Origin: Imbricaverruca yamaguchii
Lineage: Eukaryota; Arthropoda; Thecostraca; Neoverrucidae
NCBI GenBank assembly: GCA_034440575.1
Contig: JAOTOL010001151.1
Coordinates: 245,190 to 309,189 of the forward strand
Direction: 5' to 3'
DNA: 64,000 nt
Part shown: piece by piece, positions 27,601-42,600 of the stretch
Position numbering within the stretch: the stretch's first letter is position 1
How the letters are laid out: each line of letters starts with the position of its first letter
Position numbers and translations under genes: made by a program
The notes under the pieces: model-generated
Databases searched by the model: none
What the model was told of the DNA's origin: nothing
What the model saw: the letters and a program-made list of their open reading frames with translations, nothing else

Positions 27601-30600
27601 GCTAAAACTGGCCAAAGTGGCCAAAACCTCAAAACAACAATTTGCTGCGTTTCTTTACAGTTGTATACGAATTCGATGGGATACAAAAATAGGGACGGTC
27701 ATAATAAAACCTATTCAGAATCACCCACAAAAACTGACAGAACTATCCCTTCCACAAGCAACACTAAACCTTCAGAGGAATTAACAATGCCAGACGCTGC
27801 TTTTGAAGAGGCGATACTTTCCAGTTGGTGGTTTCTACATTCCACCATAAGCCTAATGGTTTTTCAAATGTTAGTTGAGCTTCGATAAACAGAGGTGGTG
27901 TTAAACAGCCACGTACGACCATAAAAATCTTCCAATATCCCACCAGTCAGCTGGCCTGTAAAATTCGAAGTTATTGTCAAGCATCTTTAAACCTAGCGAC
28001 AATTACAATATGCGGTTTCATGCGTGCACTAGCGGGACGTAATCGTCATGACATCACGATGGCGGGGTCAGGCCATAATAATTACGTAGATCTGAAAGCT
28101 TTCAAACCGGAGATTTGACCAATTTATTATATGAGTAAACAGAGTCGGTTCAATTATCTAATACAAGTTCTTGGACTAGTAACAGCTTGTTTATGCACAA
28201 ACACTGAAAATGTACGCCATCCACGTTTGGGGCGTCATCTAGCTGGAAATCTGGAACTCAGACCAAGCGAGCCTGACTTCGGAAGAACTCGATGACAACA
28301 GCTCTTTGTCGAATTCAGCGGTCTTCAAATTGCAAATTTTCCGACAACTGCACCACTCTGATCCAAAACGCCAGCTGGCTTCAGCAGCGGTAGGTGATTG
28401 GCCCTTTATGATAGCTAAGACTAATTATAATCCACGTTTAAAAAATGACGTCATCGTTTACGTTCTGATTGCATCATTTACAGCTGAAATATGTTAGGCA
28501 AGCCAGCAAACAAGTTTGTCCCAGACGCGCATATTTTGAATATTTTGCGGTCTTTGGGGTACTGCAAACAACTCATTCTTTGTTCTTTCTTGCGAGTATG
28601 ATATTCAAAGACAAGGGTTAACTCACCCCTCCCAGTAGGGGTTATTCAGGTAGGTATACAGCGAAATTTAAAAACGGAGCCTCGTATGGTACGGTACAGA
28701 GTGGACGCCATTGCAACTGTAAACAACTCGCCTGTAAAGTGGAGAGGGTCTAAAATTTCCGGGAACGTCAAGGTGGAATCGTAGCATCTGGAAATGATGT
28801 ATTTCCATATTTATTCATAATACTGGCACCTCACAACCATAAAATGAAACGCAAAATAAAAAAAATCCATTCGCAAGATACATACTACCACTTCATCCCC
28901 AATATTGCATATTTGTTGGTAATACAACTACAAGTTTATGTTCTATCCGACAACACCTACCTCCGGCCATGGTGTCAAAAGCGGCCAGATTGGTTAGTTG
29001 TTGTTGTGAATCAAATACTTTTTTTTTCGAAGAGTGCCCCAATTTGAATATGTTGGCTGAATGTTATATTGAATTTATTATTTCATAGTTAAAACCTCTG
29101 GAACATCTCAGCTATACATGTACAATTTTTTCATGGGTAAAAGGCAATAAAAAATATTAATTCGAGTTGTCGCTGGGGTGTCTTTAGGAACCAGGGTTCT
29201 ATTGCTAAGCGGAGCTTGTTGCGCGAACCCTGGCCCCACCACCCGATCCATGAATTCCAGTTCAACGGCAGAATTTACACCGAAAGTTTAACGTGCCGTC
29301 AATGCACCGACACGGCCGTACGGTAGCTCGTCCCCGGCCTTATCGGGCCAGCTGGCAGCTGACACTCCCGGCCGGGGGCTAAAGCAGAGCGCGCGAAGCG
29401 ACTCGAACCCTGTGTTGCCAGGACAGGGGAGACCAGTGCAGACCAGCGCTCTAACAAACTGATCTACCGGGGCGAACTTTATGTACCCTTCATATATTTC
29501 AATGATATGTCCTTCTCAATCATATGTCCTTCACACTAGGCGAAGTCATCGACTTTGCATCCCAGTGCGTATTGGCCGTCGTGAGACAGGCTAATATCAG
29601 TATGGCTAGGTACGAAGCGTATGCCTAAAATGCAGTAAAAGAATGCCAAGCACCCCTCCTTAAAAAAAAACGGCGGTGCATGCAGCGCAGACTCGCAGAA
29701 ACAATCTATTGGCACATTGTTGCAAACACATACGGAATCGATCCTGAAGTTCAGATTAGGAAAACATTCCACTAAATATAAGGAGCATATCATCCGGCGC
29801 ATGAGCTATCTGTTTCCATCTTAAATGCGACAAATAATAACATCTAATTTCTTTATTAAGCAGTTGGCTATAACAATCCATATCGGAAATTGTATCCGGG
29901 GTCAATGTTAGGTACTTCACGACGAATTGGGGAAAAACCACACAAAACCCGGAATACAATTACGTTTTAGGCGGGTATAGCTATCAGGTAGTTAAAATTA
30001 GTTTTATCTTACTACTTTATACCACGATCTTAACCACCTAAAACCGAGCGGCGACATGAATCCCCAGCCCTAGTAGCGAGTGTGACCATGTCTTTCCCAG
30101 GTACTCAGACCAGCGTCAGACAACCACTCCGTCAGCGGGAGTCGCCGCCAGCGAGACCGATTCTCCGGTCCGTGGACAGTGTACCATGTGTGGAAACCAC
30201 GTCAGCAGACCAGCACACCCCACCGCGTGAAGTGTGCCCCGCTGCAGACGACACGACAGGGGGTGCGGGTGGGGGCTGCAGGCGAGAGATGCGGCAGACT
30301 GACGGCCGTCAGCTCGGGTAGCCGGCCGGCACTCACGTGGTCAGCTGACCACCAGGCTGCACGTTGGCGGCCGTCAGCTCGGGCAGCTGACGATACAGTC
30401 ACGTGGTCAGCTGACCAACAGGCTGCACGTTGGCGGCCGTCAGCTCGGGTAGCTGACGATACAGTCACGTGGTCAGCTGACCAACAGGCTGCACGTTGGC
30501 GGCCGTCAGCTCGGGCAGCCGGCCGGCACTCACGTGGTCAGCTGACCAACAGGCTGTACGTTGGTGGCCGTCAGCCCAGGTGGCCGTCAGCTCGGGCAGC

Positions 30601-33600
30601 CGGCCGGCACTCACGTGGTCAGCTAACGCCGGCAGCCGGGCTAACTCTGATGGTCGCAGGCAACTGCGCCGCCGCCAAGGTCACCACTCACCCCATGGCG
30701 TCTTCGTCGTCATAGTCGGCGTCGTCTCCGTGCATGGACTCCACGTCCGAGTCGTACTCGAAGACCGAGTCGTCCTTGGCGTCGGCGGCGCGGGCCAGCG
30801 ACGGGCCCGTGTGGTCGATGGGCGGCTGTAACGGCGGCGGCCAGTCAGACGGATATGGACGGGGGGACACCGTACCGGCAGACCACGGCCGCGCACACGC
30901 AGAGGACAGTTCGGCGGCTAGATATTCGGGTGATGAATTAAGCGTACCCGACAACACAATGCAAACATTGGCTGGTTACAGTAGTACGTCACCTCCTCAG
31001 ATTGTCCGGGATTATTTGACTTGGCAATCCTGCACATGCAACACGTCTTAATATTCAGTGTAATCCAAACAAATATTGACACAAGGAAATAGTTACTTTC
31101 TTCTCACAATTCAACAAAGATTGACAATTTACGGTGGAATACAAATTCACAGCTAGTAGAAAAACCATTTGTTCATATGGTAATATTTCAAGATATGAAC
31201 ACGATACAAGCTAGGAATAAACGTCGCGCATGTCCTGGCTTTGCTTCTTTGAAATCTCAACAGTAGTTAAAAACCACACTAACAGACAAAATCGTTTTAC
31301 GTGAAAACAAAAATAGCATACATAAGTCGCTGCGGTATAAAAGCTACGTACGTCTACTCTCATAGACTACTAAACTGCCACGAAGACAAGTCCAAGAACT
31401 GCAAGCCACACCCTTACAACTACGAATGAAAGCGGTGCTGAAGAGACATTTGAAGTGAATGTCTAGCGTCGTGAACGACTGCGCACCAGCACTAACTTTA
31501 TTGATTATTTGGGCTTAGGGGCGCATCGCCAACACTAACTGTTAAAGTTCGTTCGCCACTCGCGGCATTCGGATGACTGAACCGGTATTCGCGGTATTCG
31601 GATGACTAATGTTAGGTTGAATGGCATTCACACGTGTGAATGCGGTACCGTGCTGGGCGCCCGATATGCTGGGCGGGCAGCAATAGGAAGCGGAAGTATG
31701 ATTCGAACAGCACGTGCACAACACGAACAATGATTCGAACAACACGAACAGCATACGACACAGTGAACAGCGTAACTTGACGTGCTGTGCGGACAGGAGT
31801 AAAAAGCAAAATAGGATCCGAACACAAACTGAGTGTCAATCCTTGCAGGAAATATTTAGCCAAGAATGTAATGTGCTTCACCATCCGCAGTTTCAGTTCA
31901 GGAAACTTTGAACGCCATAAACTGAATTGGAAACTGAATTGGAAACTGATAATTTGGTGTTATTCGTCGATAACAATGAGCTTAGCCATATCAAGAATAC
32001 TTGCTGCACCCTCTCCAATTTGCCAAGGTTCGGCAGCTCCCCACATTACGCTGCAGCATTCTAGTGCAGACCTGGCATGAACACAGCAAAACGCTAACAG
32101 ATATTTCCCTCGAGTCTACTTTCTGGAAATATATAATCAAGAGCCCGAGCGCCCGTGGGTTGCTTTTACGACGTTGGGTATGTGGAGCCGAAAGTTAAAT
32201 TTTAGTTCATAATTACGTCAAGGTCACGGGTAATGTCTTCACGCCACAGGAGAGAGCTTTTAATGAAATACACATATTAGCATCGGCTTGTTTTCCATTC
32301 ACATAGCATGGTGTACATTATACTGAGCGAAAATTCAATTTCTAGGTTTCGGATCACTGGCATACCCTTTGAAAATCGTCGTGAAGGATTGCTGCGTCAG
32401 TACAACAGCAAATTTTACGAACAATTTTGATATCGTCATGAAACATAAGGCTGATTTTGCTGACGCTGAAGCTGATTTTGACTAGAAGTTCTTCGTGATA
32501 TATGGCAAGGCAAGCATGAAAGGCGACATGGGTCAACCCTAAGTATTACCAGATATCACTGGACACTAGACTGAATCTTTTCCATTGATTAGTATACGCC
32601 GATATTTGCTGCCAAAGTATGATGAAAACCATCCCAATGTCGATCGAAAAATGTAAGAGTATCGTAGCGTATGAAGTAAGGTATGATTTACACTCTGAAA
32701 GAGAGCCGAATGGTTGGTGAAGATACAGTCGGTTTGCGGGCCTAAATATACTGAGTCCCAGGCTCTTTTTAGTGGTGTCACAAAATTCAATGAACACGAC
32801 CGTATTGAAACAAAGTCATGCTGGCCAATCAGGCGATATGGTGGTGTCTACACACATCGCAACATAGCAAAGTCATGCTGATCAGGCGACATGGTGGTGT
32901 CTACACACATCGCAACATAACAAAGTCATGCTGATCAGGCGACATGGTGGGATCTAAACAGACCACATTGCAATAAGCAACTTTTGAAGGATCCTATCGT
33001 AAATGAGGTCAGAGAAACATAGACAGGTGTCTTGATTAAACGATAGCATACATAGTTTTGCCATGGGAGCAGCCAATTCTTCACAACACCGTGAATGGTC
33101 CTTGCACTAATGCTGTCAGACCCGCATGTTTATTTACAAGGATATCACTCATAATGGCGGGAATGATGTTTTCATCGCGTTCTCCTCTCAATAGGTAGCA
33201 CACCATATGATGGGGAAAGGGCAAATATTCGCACGAAGCTCCGTAAACTTGGAAAAAATCGACTTAAAATGTTACCATTATCTCTATCGTCAATAACTTC
33301 ATCATCGGTGTCGATTAGCACAGCCAAGCACTGCTTTACCCGCCACCTTAGGCATCTTGAAAATTACCAAAACAGCTTATGGTTCGTCTTTAAGGTCATA
33401 AGTGGGCCGCATCAAAAAGCTACCATACTTTGCACCACACCCACGAAGTTTTGTTTTCAATGCTTGACATTTTGCATCAATACACTTGACTTCATTAACG
33501 AGCGTCTGAGCTCATGGTTTGCACATTTGTACGTGTCCAACGCACCTAGAACCTCTGCTGAGACATCACGCCAGTTGACATCAGTGTCCAGACTGTTGTA

Positions 33601-36600
33601 CATTGTGAAACATTGTAGCTTAGGGGTGCATTGGAAGACAAGTAGTAGGGAGACAAGTGGTAAGGAAGACCGAGTAGGCGGCCTCGTCAAAACAAGTGCA
33701 TAATTACATTTTGCTCACGTCACGGATACACACAGCCAATGTTAGGGCATGGATGGTGTTATTAACGTACCAGGCGAAACATACGTGGCGCATGACGTTA
33801 TTTTTCCAATACAACACTAAGATAAAGACGAATTAATTAAATACTATTCCAGATCGCATTCCACGCGATAAATACCCGCTTGTTCACCCATAAACGATAG
33901 TAACAATAGCATGTACACGACAAAGCACCAATGCTGTTAGCCAGTAATAAATGCCACGCGACCCCAGCGTAGTGCATTGACCTAGCATTGCTTACATTGG
34001 TACCATGCATTGACCTCTGCTGTGGGCGCTACATGACCAATGTAGTCGATACGCCCTAAAGCCCTAATAACTAACTAACTAACATTGACCTCTGCTTTTA
34101 ATCCATCTATCCCCGCAAAAGATGACCCCACTAAAAAGAAGCATAGTAAACACAGAGCGGAACGCGACCGTGCCGTTTCGCCGTCACTGACCTTCGCCAG
34201 CACCAGCTGGACGATGGACGTCTCTGGCGGCACGAACACCTCCCGGTAGGTGGGGTACTCGTCCCGCGTGGCTGACGTGACGCCGGCGGCCGGCGGACTG
34301 CCGGGCGCCAGCTGGCCCAGCAGCTTCATGTTCAGCTTGGCGCGCTGCTTGTTCAGCGACGACAGCAGACTGGTGTCGCCGGCTGGCGTCAACTCCGACA
34401 CGGGAGGCGTCTGGGGGTCGGCGGTGAATCAGCGGCGTAATGGCGTGCACGCGGGGGTTATGGTGTACGCTCGTCGGGGTAGACTTGCGGCCAAGCGTGA
34501 CATAATATGTAGACCCTGGTTGTTGTTGTTATTGGAGTTTAGGGGCGCATCGACTGCGTCGGTCATGTCTTTATGTCGTTTCTGTCTTTATGTCTTTATG
34601 AGAAAATGTGAACCGACATAAAGGCTGCGTCGTCAGGTTAGTTAGTTATTTGAGTTTAAGGGCGCTTCGACCAAAACATGATCATTTATCGCCCATGCTG
34701 CGTCGTCAGGACAGTGGAAACTGATCAGCCGGGCGGAGCCCTGACCAGCTGAGCTGTCGTGGCATGACGCGAATCATCTCTGCTCCGACCCCGACACGTT
34801 CGACATCGGCTCCGCCCAGGGACATCCGGTACGATCTGCGCAATCGAGGTCTGAACGAGGCGCACAGTTCCAGCCGGACCGACGCTGGCCCGAGTGAACA
34901 GCTGGGTGATGCCCGCACCCCGAGCCAGACATCGGGCGCTGTGTGTTCACACCCGCGCCCGCAGCGGTCCACTCACCGACGGCTGGGTGATGCCCGCACC
35001 CCGAGCCAGACATCGGGCGCTATGTGTGTTCACACCCGCGCCGACAGCGGTCCACTCACCGACGGCTGGGTGATGCCCGCACCCCGAGCCAGACATCGGG
35101 CGACGTGTGTTCACACTCGCGCCGACAGCGGTCCACTCACCGACGGCGTCACCACGTTGGTGGCGACGCGCAGCAGCCGGCGGACGCCGCCGCCGAACAC
35201 GGCCGACCAGAAGCGCGTGTCCACCTTGAGCCGCACCAGCCGGTACAGCAGCTGTGGGCGCGGCGACACACCGACCGTCAACGCCTGCACCGCTGATCGG
35301 CACGCAACGTCGCCGGTCAGCCGCAGCTTCAACACACCGACCGCGGCCCAACGCCACCTACTTCTCGGTCTGGCACACCAACACTGAGTGAATTAGTCAA
35401 CAGCGGCAAATGCGATGAACGTGCAGAACGTTCTGTACACAAGGTAAGGCACCGACGAGTGAAAGACTTCACACCTGTCACGCTTGCGTACTTTTGGATC
35501 ACTTTTGGAGTATCAGGAGAGCAATAGAGGAGAGGAGAGATGGGGCCAGCGGATCAGTTGGCGTGGAATTTGCGGTGCACAGCGGAAGAATAAATATTTG
35601 TCTGTGTCTGGGATCTGAATCACGACCCTTGTTGACGCGGGTTGCCGCGAATCGCGTTCCTTCTCACATCCTCGTCGCCACCGGTTCGGACGCCCTTGCC
35701 GCATCTCCCTCTCCCCAATGACCTGCATGCTCACCACACGTCGACAACTTCCCACCACACCATCTGACCTGCCCCGTGACTGCGCCCTCCCCGCCGCCAG
35801 AGCACCACTGACCCGGGCGTCGCAGCAGGCGATGGCCGTGATCAGCAGACTGGTGTACACGGCGGCGAACACCTCGGCCAGCAGCACCGTCAGCTGCGGA
35901 CCGTCGTCGTCCTTCTCGCGCGACAGCAGCGCGCGCAGTGACGTCACGCCCGGCCACTTGGACGGCGCCGAGGTGACGACGGGCGGCTCGTCCGAGCTGT
36001 GGCGCCAGCTGCGCGTGCCCAGGCCGGCCGTCAGGTGGCTCGACGACACCGTCACTATGCCGTCCACACTGTAGCCGACCAGTCTGTGGGCAGCGGTCAC
36101 ACCACATCAGTCTGAGGGCAGCAGACATGCCGTATCAGTCTGTGGGGAGCAGTCATATCACACTGAAGCCCACCGGTCTGTGGGGAGCAGTCATACCACA
36201 TCAGTCTCCAATTAGCAGTCATACCACATCAGCCTCCAATGAGCAGTCATAACACACCAGTCTGAGAGGAACGGTCATACCACACTGCAGCCCACCAGCC
36301 TAAGATACGTTATTTCATACTGCACCCGACACGTCTCTCCTAGGAGTTCGGAAGAAAATCGACATCACACTTTCACAGACCGACCAAAACATCTGGTCAG
36401 TTCCCACGAAATCCGCGTTTGTCCCCCCCCCCCCATCGGTTATAGGCGTCATCATTTCACGATAAACAGTGGAAATACTGCTGGGAATGACTATATCCAA
36501 AAATGACCAGTTAGACATGACACAGTCAGATTTGCGGCCTATTTACTATACAGGTTCAAATGACATCGATTGTTGAATTCATTTATATTCATATGAATAC

Positions 36601-39600
36601 CAGATAGTAACCTTTATGCATGCATGCTTGAGACTAATAACGTTATAAAAAAGATTCATGGCCCAGAACTGAAGCAAGTGCATCCAAGGACCGCACACAG
36701 AATATCCTTGGTCTGCGCAAACTAGCAGTATGCAACATCACTTTACATTGGCTTCATTTGGTTTGGATACTTTGTTGTGAAGGTGACAACAAACGGTTGA
36801 AAAACATTATGGATCGCATATATTAGATTATACATCCATCGACGAAAGGAAGCCAAGGCACACTTCAGATCAACGTGCTCTAGATGGTTGGTTGGTTATT
36901 TGGGCTTAGGGGCGCATCGACTGCTTCGGTCATACAGCGCCCATTGCTCTAGATGGTTGATGATGTCCTAATGTACAGCGCCACGTGTCCGGACAGTTGT
37001 ATTCGGAGTGTCCATCAGTCCAGCGGACTACTCACCCGTCCTTCTGTTTGATCTTGAAGGCGTCCGAGTCGCAGAGGGCCTGGTACACGCACGAGGAGAG
37101 CGCCACGGCGGTGTTCTTCAGCACCGCCAGCGCCGACTCGTCAACCACACTGGGAGACGGCGGCGCTGTCTGACCAGCACAGACACGGACGTCAGAGGAG
37201 GTGGTACTGCATTCCGCCAATGGGCAGCCGGGGACGATAGGGGGGTATTGCAGTCCATCGAGGGGCGGCCGCAGACGATAGGGGAAGGGGTATTGCAGTC
37301 CACCGAGGGGCAGCCGGGGACGATAGGGAGCGGGGGTATTGCAGTCCACCGAGGGGCAGCCGGGGACGATAGGGGAGGGGGTATTGCAGTCCACCGAGGG
37401 GCAGCCGCAGACGATAGGGGAGGGGGTATTGCAGTCCACCAAGGGGCAGCCGCGGACGGTATGGAAGGGGTACTGGATGAATGGGAAGCTTAGGAAGCTT
37501 TGACCCGTTTTGATTATTCGCGTGAGTGAGAGGTACTGCAGTTCACTGAGAGGCAATCGTAGACGATACGGGAGATGGTACTGTAATCCACCGAGGGGCA
37601 GCCGTGAACGATTGGAGCATATCGGTCCAATGAGGAACAGACGGAGGTGTTAGGGAGTCTGGCGAAGGGCAGCCGAGGTGTTAGTGGAATGCACTGCAGT
37701 AACTGAGGAACAGTCGGGTGCTAACGGTATGGTTTCTTGAAAGGACATTAGCGGCCATCAGCCCAGCCTGAGGACGACGGTTGTAAATCACGCCGCGACA
37801 CTCTTCGGGGCAGACGAATGCCAACAGCCGAGCCATCGAAGCAGCCGACGAGCGGTGCCGGGTACAGCGGTCGCATAAACACCGCCGTACCGACAACACA
37901 TCATGCTCCAGGAAGCATGATTGTCTCAACTGCAACGGACATCCGAGACTGGTGACGGAATTCCACACTGGTGACGACAGTGGCGCACCTGCGGCTGTGC
38001 CACTCACCTGCTGTGCGACCACGTGCAGCAGGTCGTGCGCCACGGTCTGCAGGTGGCGCACCGGGTCCATCACGACCGTCTTGTTGTTCGCCACGCTGGC
38101 CGACAGCAGCGGGATCATGGTGGGGAACGGCAGCGGACTGAGCAGCTGCTGGCGAGAAGACTCCTGCTGCAGCTCCTGCCGACACACGCACAGCCGTCAA
38201 CACGATGGAGAACGGCAGCGGGCTGAGCAGCTGCTGGCGAGAAGACTCCTGCTGTAGCTCCTGCCGACACACGCACAGCCGTCAACACGATGGAGAACGA
38301 CAGCGGCCGCCGAAGCGCGCAGAGCCATCAACACGGTGGAGAACGATAGCGGCTGAGTAGCTGCCGGCGGGACTCCTGCTGCAGCTGCTGCCGAAGCGAG
38401 CAGCCGCCAGCACGACACCAGCACCGCCGGCGCACCGGCAGCGGCAGAGCAACGGCAACCTCTGGCAGGTACCGTTCGGCTAACCGGACATGCGGGATGG
38501 GCGGTGGGGGAGCCCCGGAAACACCTGCGTTTCCACACCTCTGGCGAGGTAGCGCCAGTTCCCTGCCCGGTCGGGCTGACCCCACTGCGGGGACCACTAT
38601 CGCGGCGATTAACCAGACCACCATCACGGCCGCCGACCGACACCGTGCGTGAACGCCAGCAGCAGCGACGGCCGCAACCGAGACTTCCACACACAAGGAC
38701 TGGCCACTAGCCAACTGCCGCCGCCCGCACTACACCGCCGAACAGCCCCGATCGCCTACAGCACGATCCGTGCATCCAGCCGGCCTCACCTGCAGCAGGA
38801 GGATCAGCTCCATCCGGACCGAGGCCAGGGCGCCGCCGCCGGCTCCCTGCAGACTGCAGTAGCTGAGCAGGGTTCTCAGCAGAGCCTGGTTCGCTGTAAA
38901 CACGCCGACACATGGCTGTTTCCATGCGGACTGGGCTCACTGGGCTTGCGATGCACAACAGCCACAACTGCCAGGTCCGGAATAACCGGAGCCGATCAGT
39001 GCACACGGACGAGCTGCCCGGTGGTGACATCTGAATCAGCTAGCATTCCGGTTACAATATGCTACAAAGGCACGATTAATGACTTCAATTTTTTAAACAA
39101 TAGGTACAAAAAGCGCTAAAAATGCCACTAATGGTTAGAAATATTGCAATATGCTGCACTGAAACAACTCTATGTGCCACCTTTACAGTCACACCGGTAG
39201 CTATACAAAACCGAGTTAATTGATATGCTAAAATGTCATTCATCAAAGACATTGGACCTCAGACCAGAAACACACCAGCGAAATACTTGAGAAAGTCATG
39301 ACACAGTTCCACTTTCACTGAGACGCAATTCCGTCACTAGTATAAAACCAGGGCTACTGATTTCGGACATGTTCATAGGGGAAGGTGAAGTACTGCATCT
39401 GCCGACTGCCCATCATAGCTGAACGTCGCACACAAAGCTATGAGGATTCGCGGCTTCAGGTCGTCGCACCTTTAAGCCACGTTTTCCTGCGAGTAGCCCG
39501 GAGCAGTTTGGTTTCGAAGTCCATTTTGTCGGTGAGGAGGACGTCGTGGAGCGTGGGCCGCCGGTCTCCGGGGAAGAACGGTGTCGGCGATGTCACCTGC

Positions 39601-42600
39601 TCGTCCGCCTGTGGCGCCGGCGGACCTGCGCACGACACGGTCATCAGTCAGGGGTCACGAGTCAGGTCTCAGCGAGCTGGGCGTGGACACAGCCAGAGTC
39701 GCCAGGACACCGGGTGGTGGTCTTGTACATGGTCGTACCGGGGCGCCACCGGGCAGTGAGCGGCACATACTGGGGCTGCAGGGTAGCAGCTGAGTGGTGC
39801 TAGGCACAGCGAGGTACCGCCAGTCGGTGTGACGGACCGTCCACGGGTCAGGCACCATCACCACCCAGCTGTACGTACTGGGGGTGCAGGGTAGCAGCTG
39901 AGTGGTGCAGGGCACAGTGAGGTACCGCCAGTCGGTGTGACGGACCGTCAACGGGTCAGGCACCATCACCACCCAGTCGCTGCCTCGCACGCGCGCCGGT
40001 GCTTACCCTCGACGCTGCCGCCGTCGTAGTTGCAGATGACGATGAGCGCTTCCACCTGGCGCTCCAGCCACAGGTAGAGCTGGTAACGCAGCTGGCCGCC
40101 GTCCACACCCATACCATTGGCCAGGTTGGACAGCTCTTCCATCATGATTTGCAGACAGGCGATAAACTTGAGCTGCTGCGCCATGATGTCCATCTGGCCG
40201 CCCGCTGAGGCGTCGCCACCCCCGGCAACCGAGGTCTGTCACGAGAGGATCCGTCAACTGGCCATCAAACATGTATTCTTGAAGCATGTGTGAACATGAA
40301 TCATACGTGGCCAGAATACCACAGCCAATGCGCTAACGAGCCTAACGAGCAGAGGCAAACCACCAAGTCAACTGCGTCCGATAGTTAGTCGCTCCTGCAG
40401 AAGAACCATGGGTTCTTCGATTGGCCGCAGTGGACTCGGTAATCCTGCCGGTTGCGGGATTCGAATCCACGAGCTCAACAGTCCAACGCCTCACCGACTC
40501 AGCTACCGCGACCCCCTTCACTTCTGAAGATGGCCGAATGGGAACAGATAGCCTCAGTTGGATCACATCACATACTGGCGTATCCCACTAGACTTTAGGA
40601 CGCATGCGTTACAAGCGAAACGCACGCAAACCGGGTAGAAACAACTAAGCGATATACTAAGTAGGACTTGTGCAGGATTCCACTAATCAATCCTCATTAA
40701 GGTTCTGTAGTCATCGCCATCTGTCTCAATGGCCCAGATAGTATCACCCGCCATCTGGATCTCAGCGCCAGTGTCAGTACTGGATCCACTTCACCATATC
40801 TCCCCGGGCAGATAGTGCAGTACTCACCATCTGGGTTTCGGCGCCAGTGTCAGTACTGGGTCCACTTCACCATCTACCCCCGGGACAGGCAGCGCAGTAC
40901 TCACCACCTGAGTCTCTGCAGTACTCACCACCTGAGTCTCTGCAGTACTCACCACCTGAGTCTCTGCAGTACTCACCACCTGAGTCTCTGCAGTACTCAC
41001 CACCTGAGTCTCTGCAGTACTCACCACCTGAGTCTCTGCAGTACTCACCACCTGAGTCTCGCAGTACTCACCACCTGAGTCTCTGCGACTACAGTCTCAC
41101 CACCTGTCTCCAGTACTCACCACCTGAGTCTCTGCAGTACTCACCACCTGAGTCTCTGCAGTACTCACCACCTGAGTCTCTGCAGTACTCACCACCTGAG
41201 TCTCTGCAGTACTCACCACCTGAGTCTCTGCAGTACTCACCACCTGAGTCTCAGCGCCAGTGTCGGTACTGGAGTCGCTGCCCTTGTCGTCGTCCCAGAG
41301 CAGCTGCAGCGGCTCGGGCACCTGCCGCGGCTGCACAGGAGTTGACCAGTCGAACTCCTGACCCAGCGACTGGGGGATGGGCGACGGCGCGCGCGCGGAG
41401 GCTGGCTGGGCGCCGCCGGACGTGTCGGCAGGAGGCCGCAGCAGCAAGCTCTCGTCCGCCACCGCCGACACTGCCGCACACACCACACCGGTCACGGTAC
41501 ACACACCGCACATCAGCATATACCGCCGTGCAAAGGCTACAATGTTACGAATGGCGACAAAGTAAAATCCTACTGCAGCCGTTTTTGTTTACCTCTGTAA
41601 GCCATCTGAAGGAGCACGCATAAAATTGTTTATCCAGTGTTGGTACGGCACGGGAGCCCTATCAGGTGCACTATCCATCGTTTACAGAAACACCTATTGA
41701 ATGCGGCCACTGCTTGTCCCGAACACGTGCTGTCACACGGCTGGATCCCAGCCGGACTTCTCTTTGTGCAATACGCCCGCACTAAACACTGCTCCTTCAC
41801 TTCATTGACACACGATACCCTGGAATGAGTTCCATGGTGTCGTTGTTCCGTCTAGCTTCAACCTCCATTTCGAAAACGGTGCCACCCACCCTGGCTGGGT
41901 TTGCAAAATGCAACTTTGATACTTTGATATCTACCTGTCCTGCCTTCCCTCCTGCATTGTTTACGACCAGTACCTTACGGTTCTTTCCTTTGCCCTCTCG
42001 GTGTAATCACTGACTTTTTGTTGAACCTGGAAGTTCTCAAACTTCGATTTCATAAAATACTAGCATTTGCTAGTAATGATTAATATATTAAGACACCAGA
42101 AAGAGGGGGAGGGGTGAACCGCCCCATCTCCAGTGCACGTAATTTTCAGATGCCCTCCAGGGCGCGTATTAATAGTCAAAGCTCGAAGATAATATCTATA
42201 TATTTACATTCCAATGCCTCTAATTCCTTCTAAATCCAGGAATTTATAGCATAAATATATGTACTGGTCCCGCATAAATATGTATGCTGGCCCCCTCACT
42301 CCACTGCCCTTGTCTCTGTCCTCGTGCTCTCGCTACGCTGGTCCCGTCCCAGTTCCGGCTACCTAACTCCGTCATCCCTGTTCCCGCGACAACACTCAAC
42401 TGTTGTTCTCCACGTAACCCCACTGTGCCGCCCCTGTCTCCGCTCCCGCGAACTCACCCGACTGTCCCCAGTCGATCATGCCGGTGTCGATCCGTCTGTC
42501 CTGCGGAGCCGACTTGACCGGGCTGGCCACGGTGCCTGCGGCCACACACAGGGGACTAGTATCAGCAGGGTTCGCTTCAGAACAGCCCCTGCCATACACT

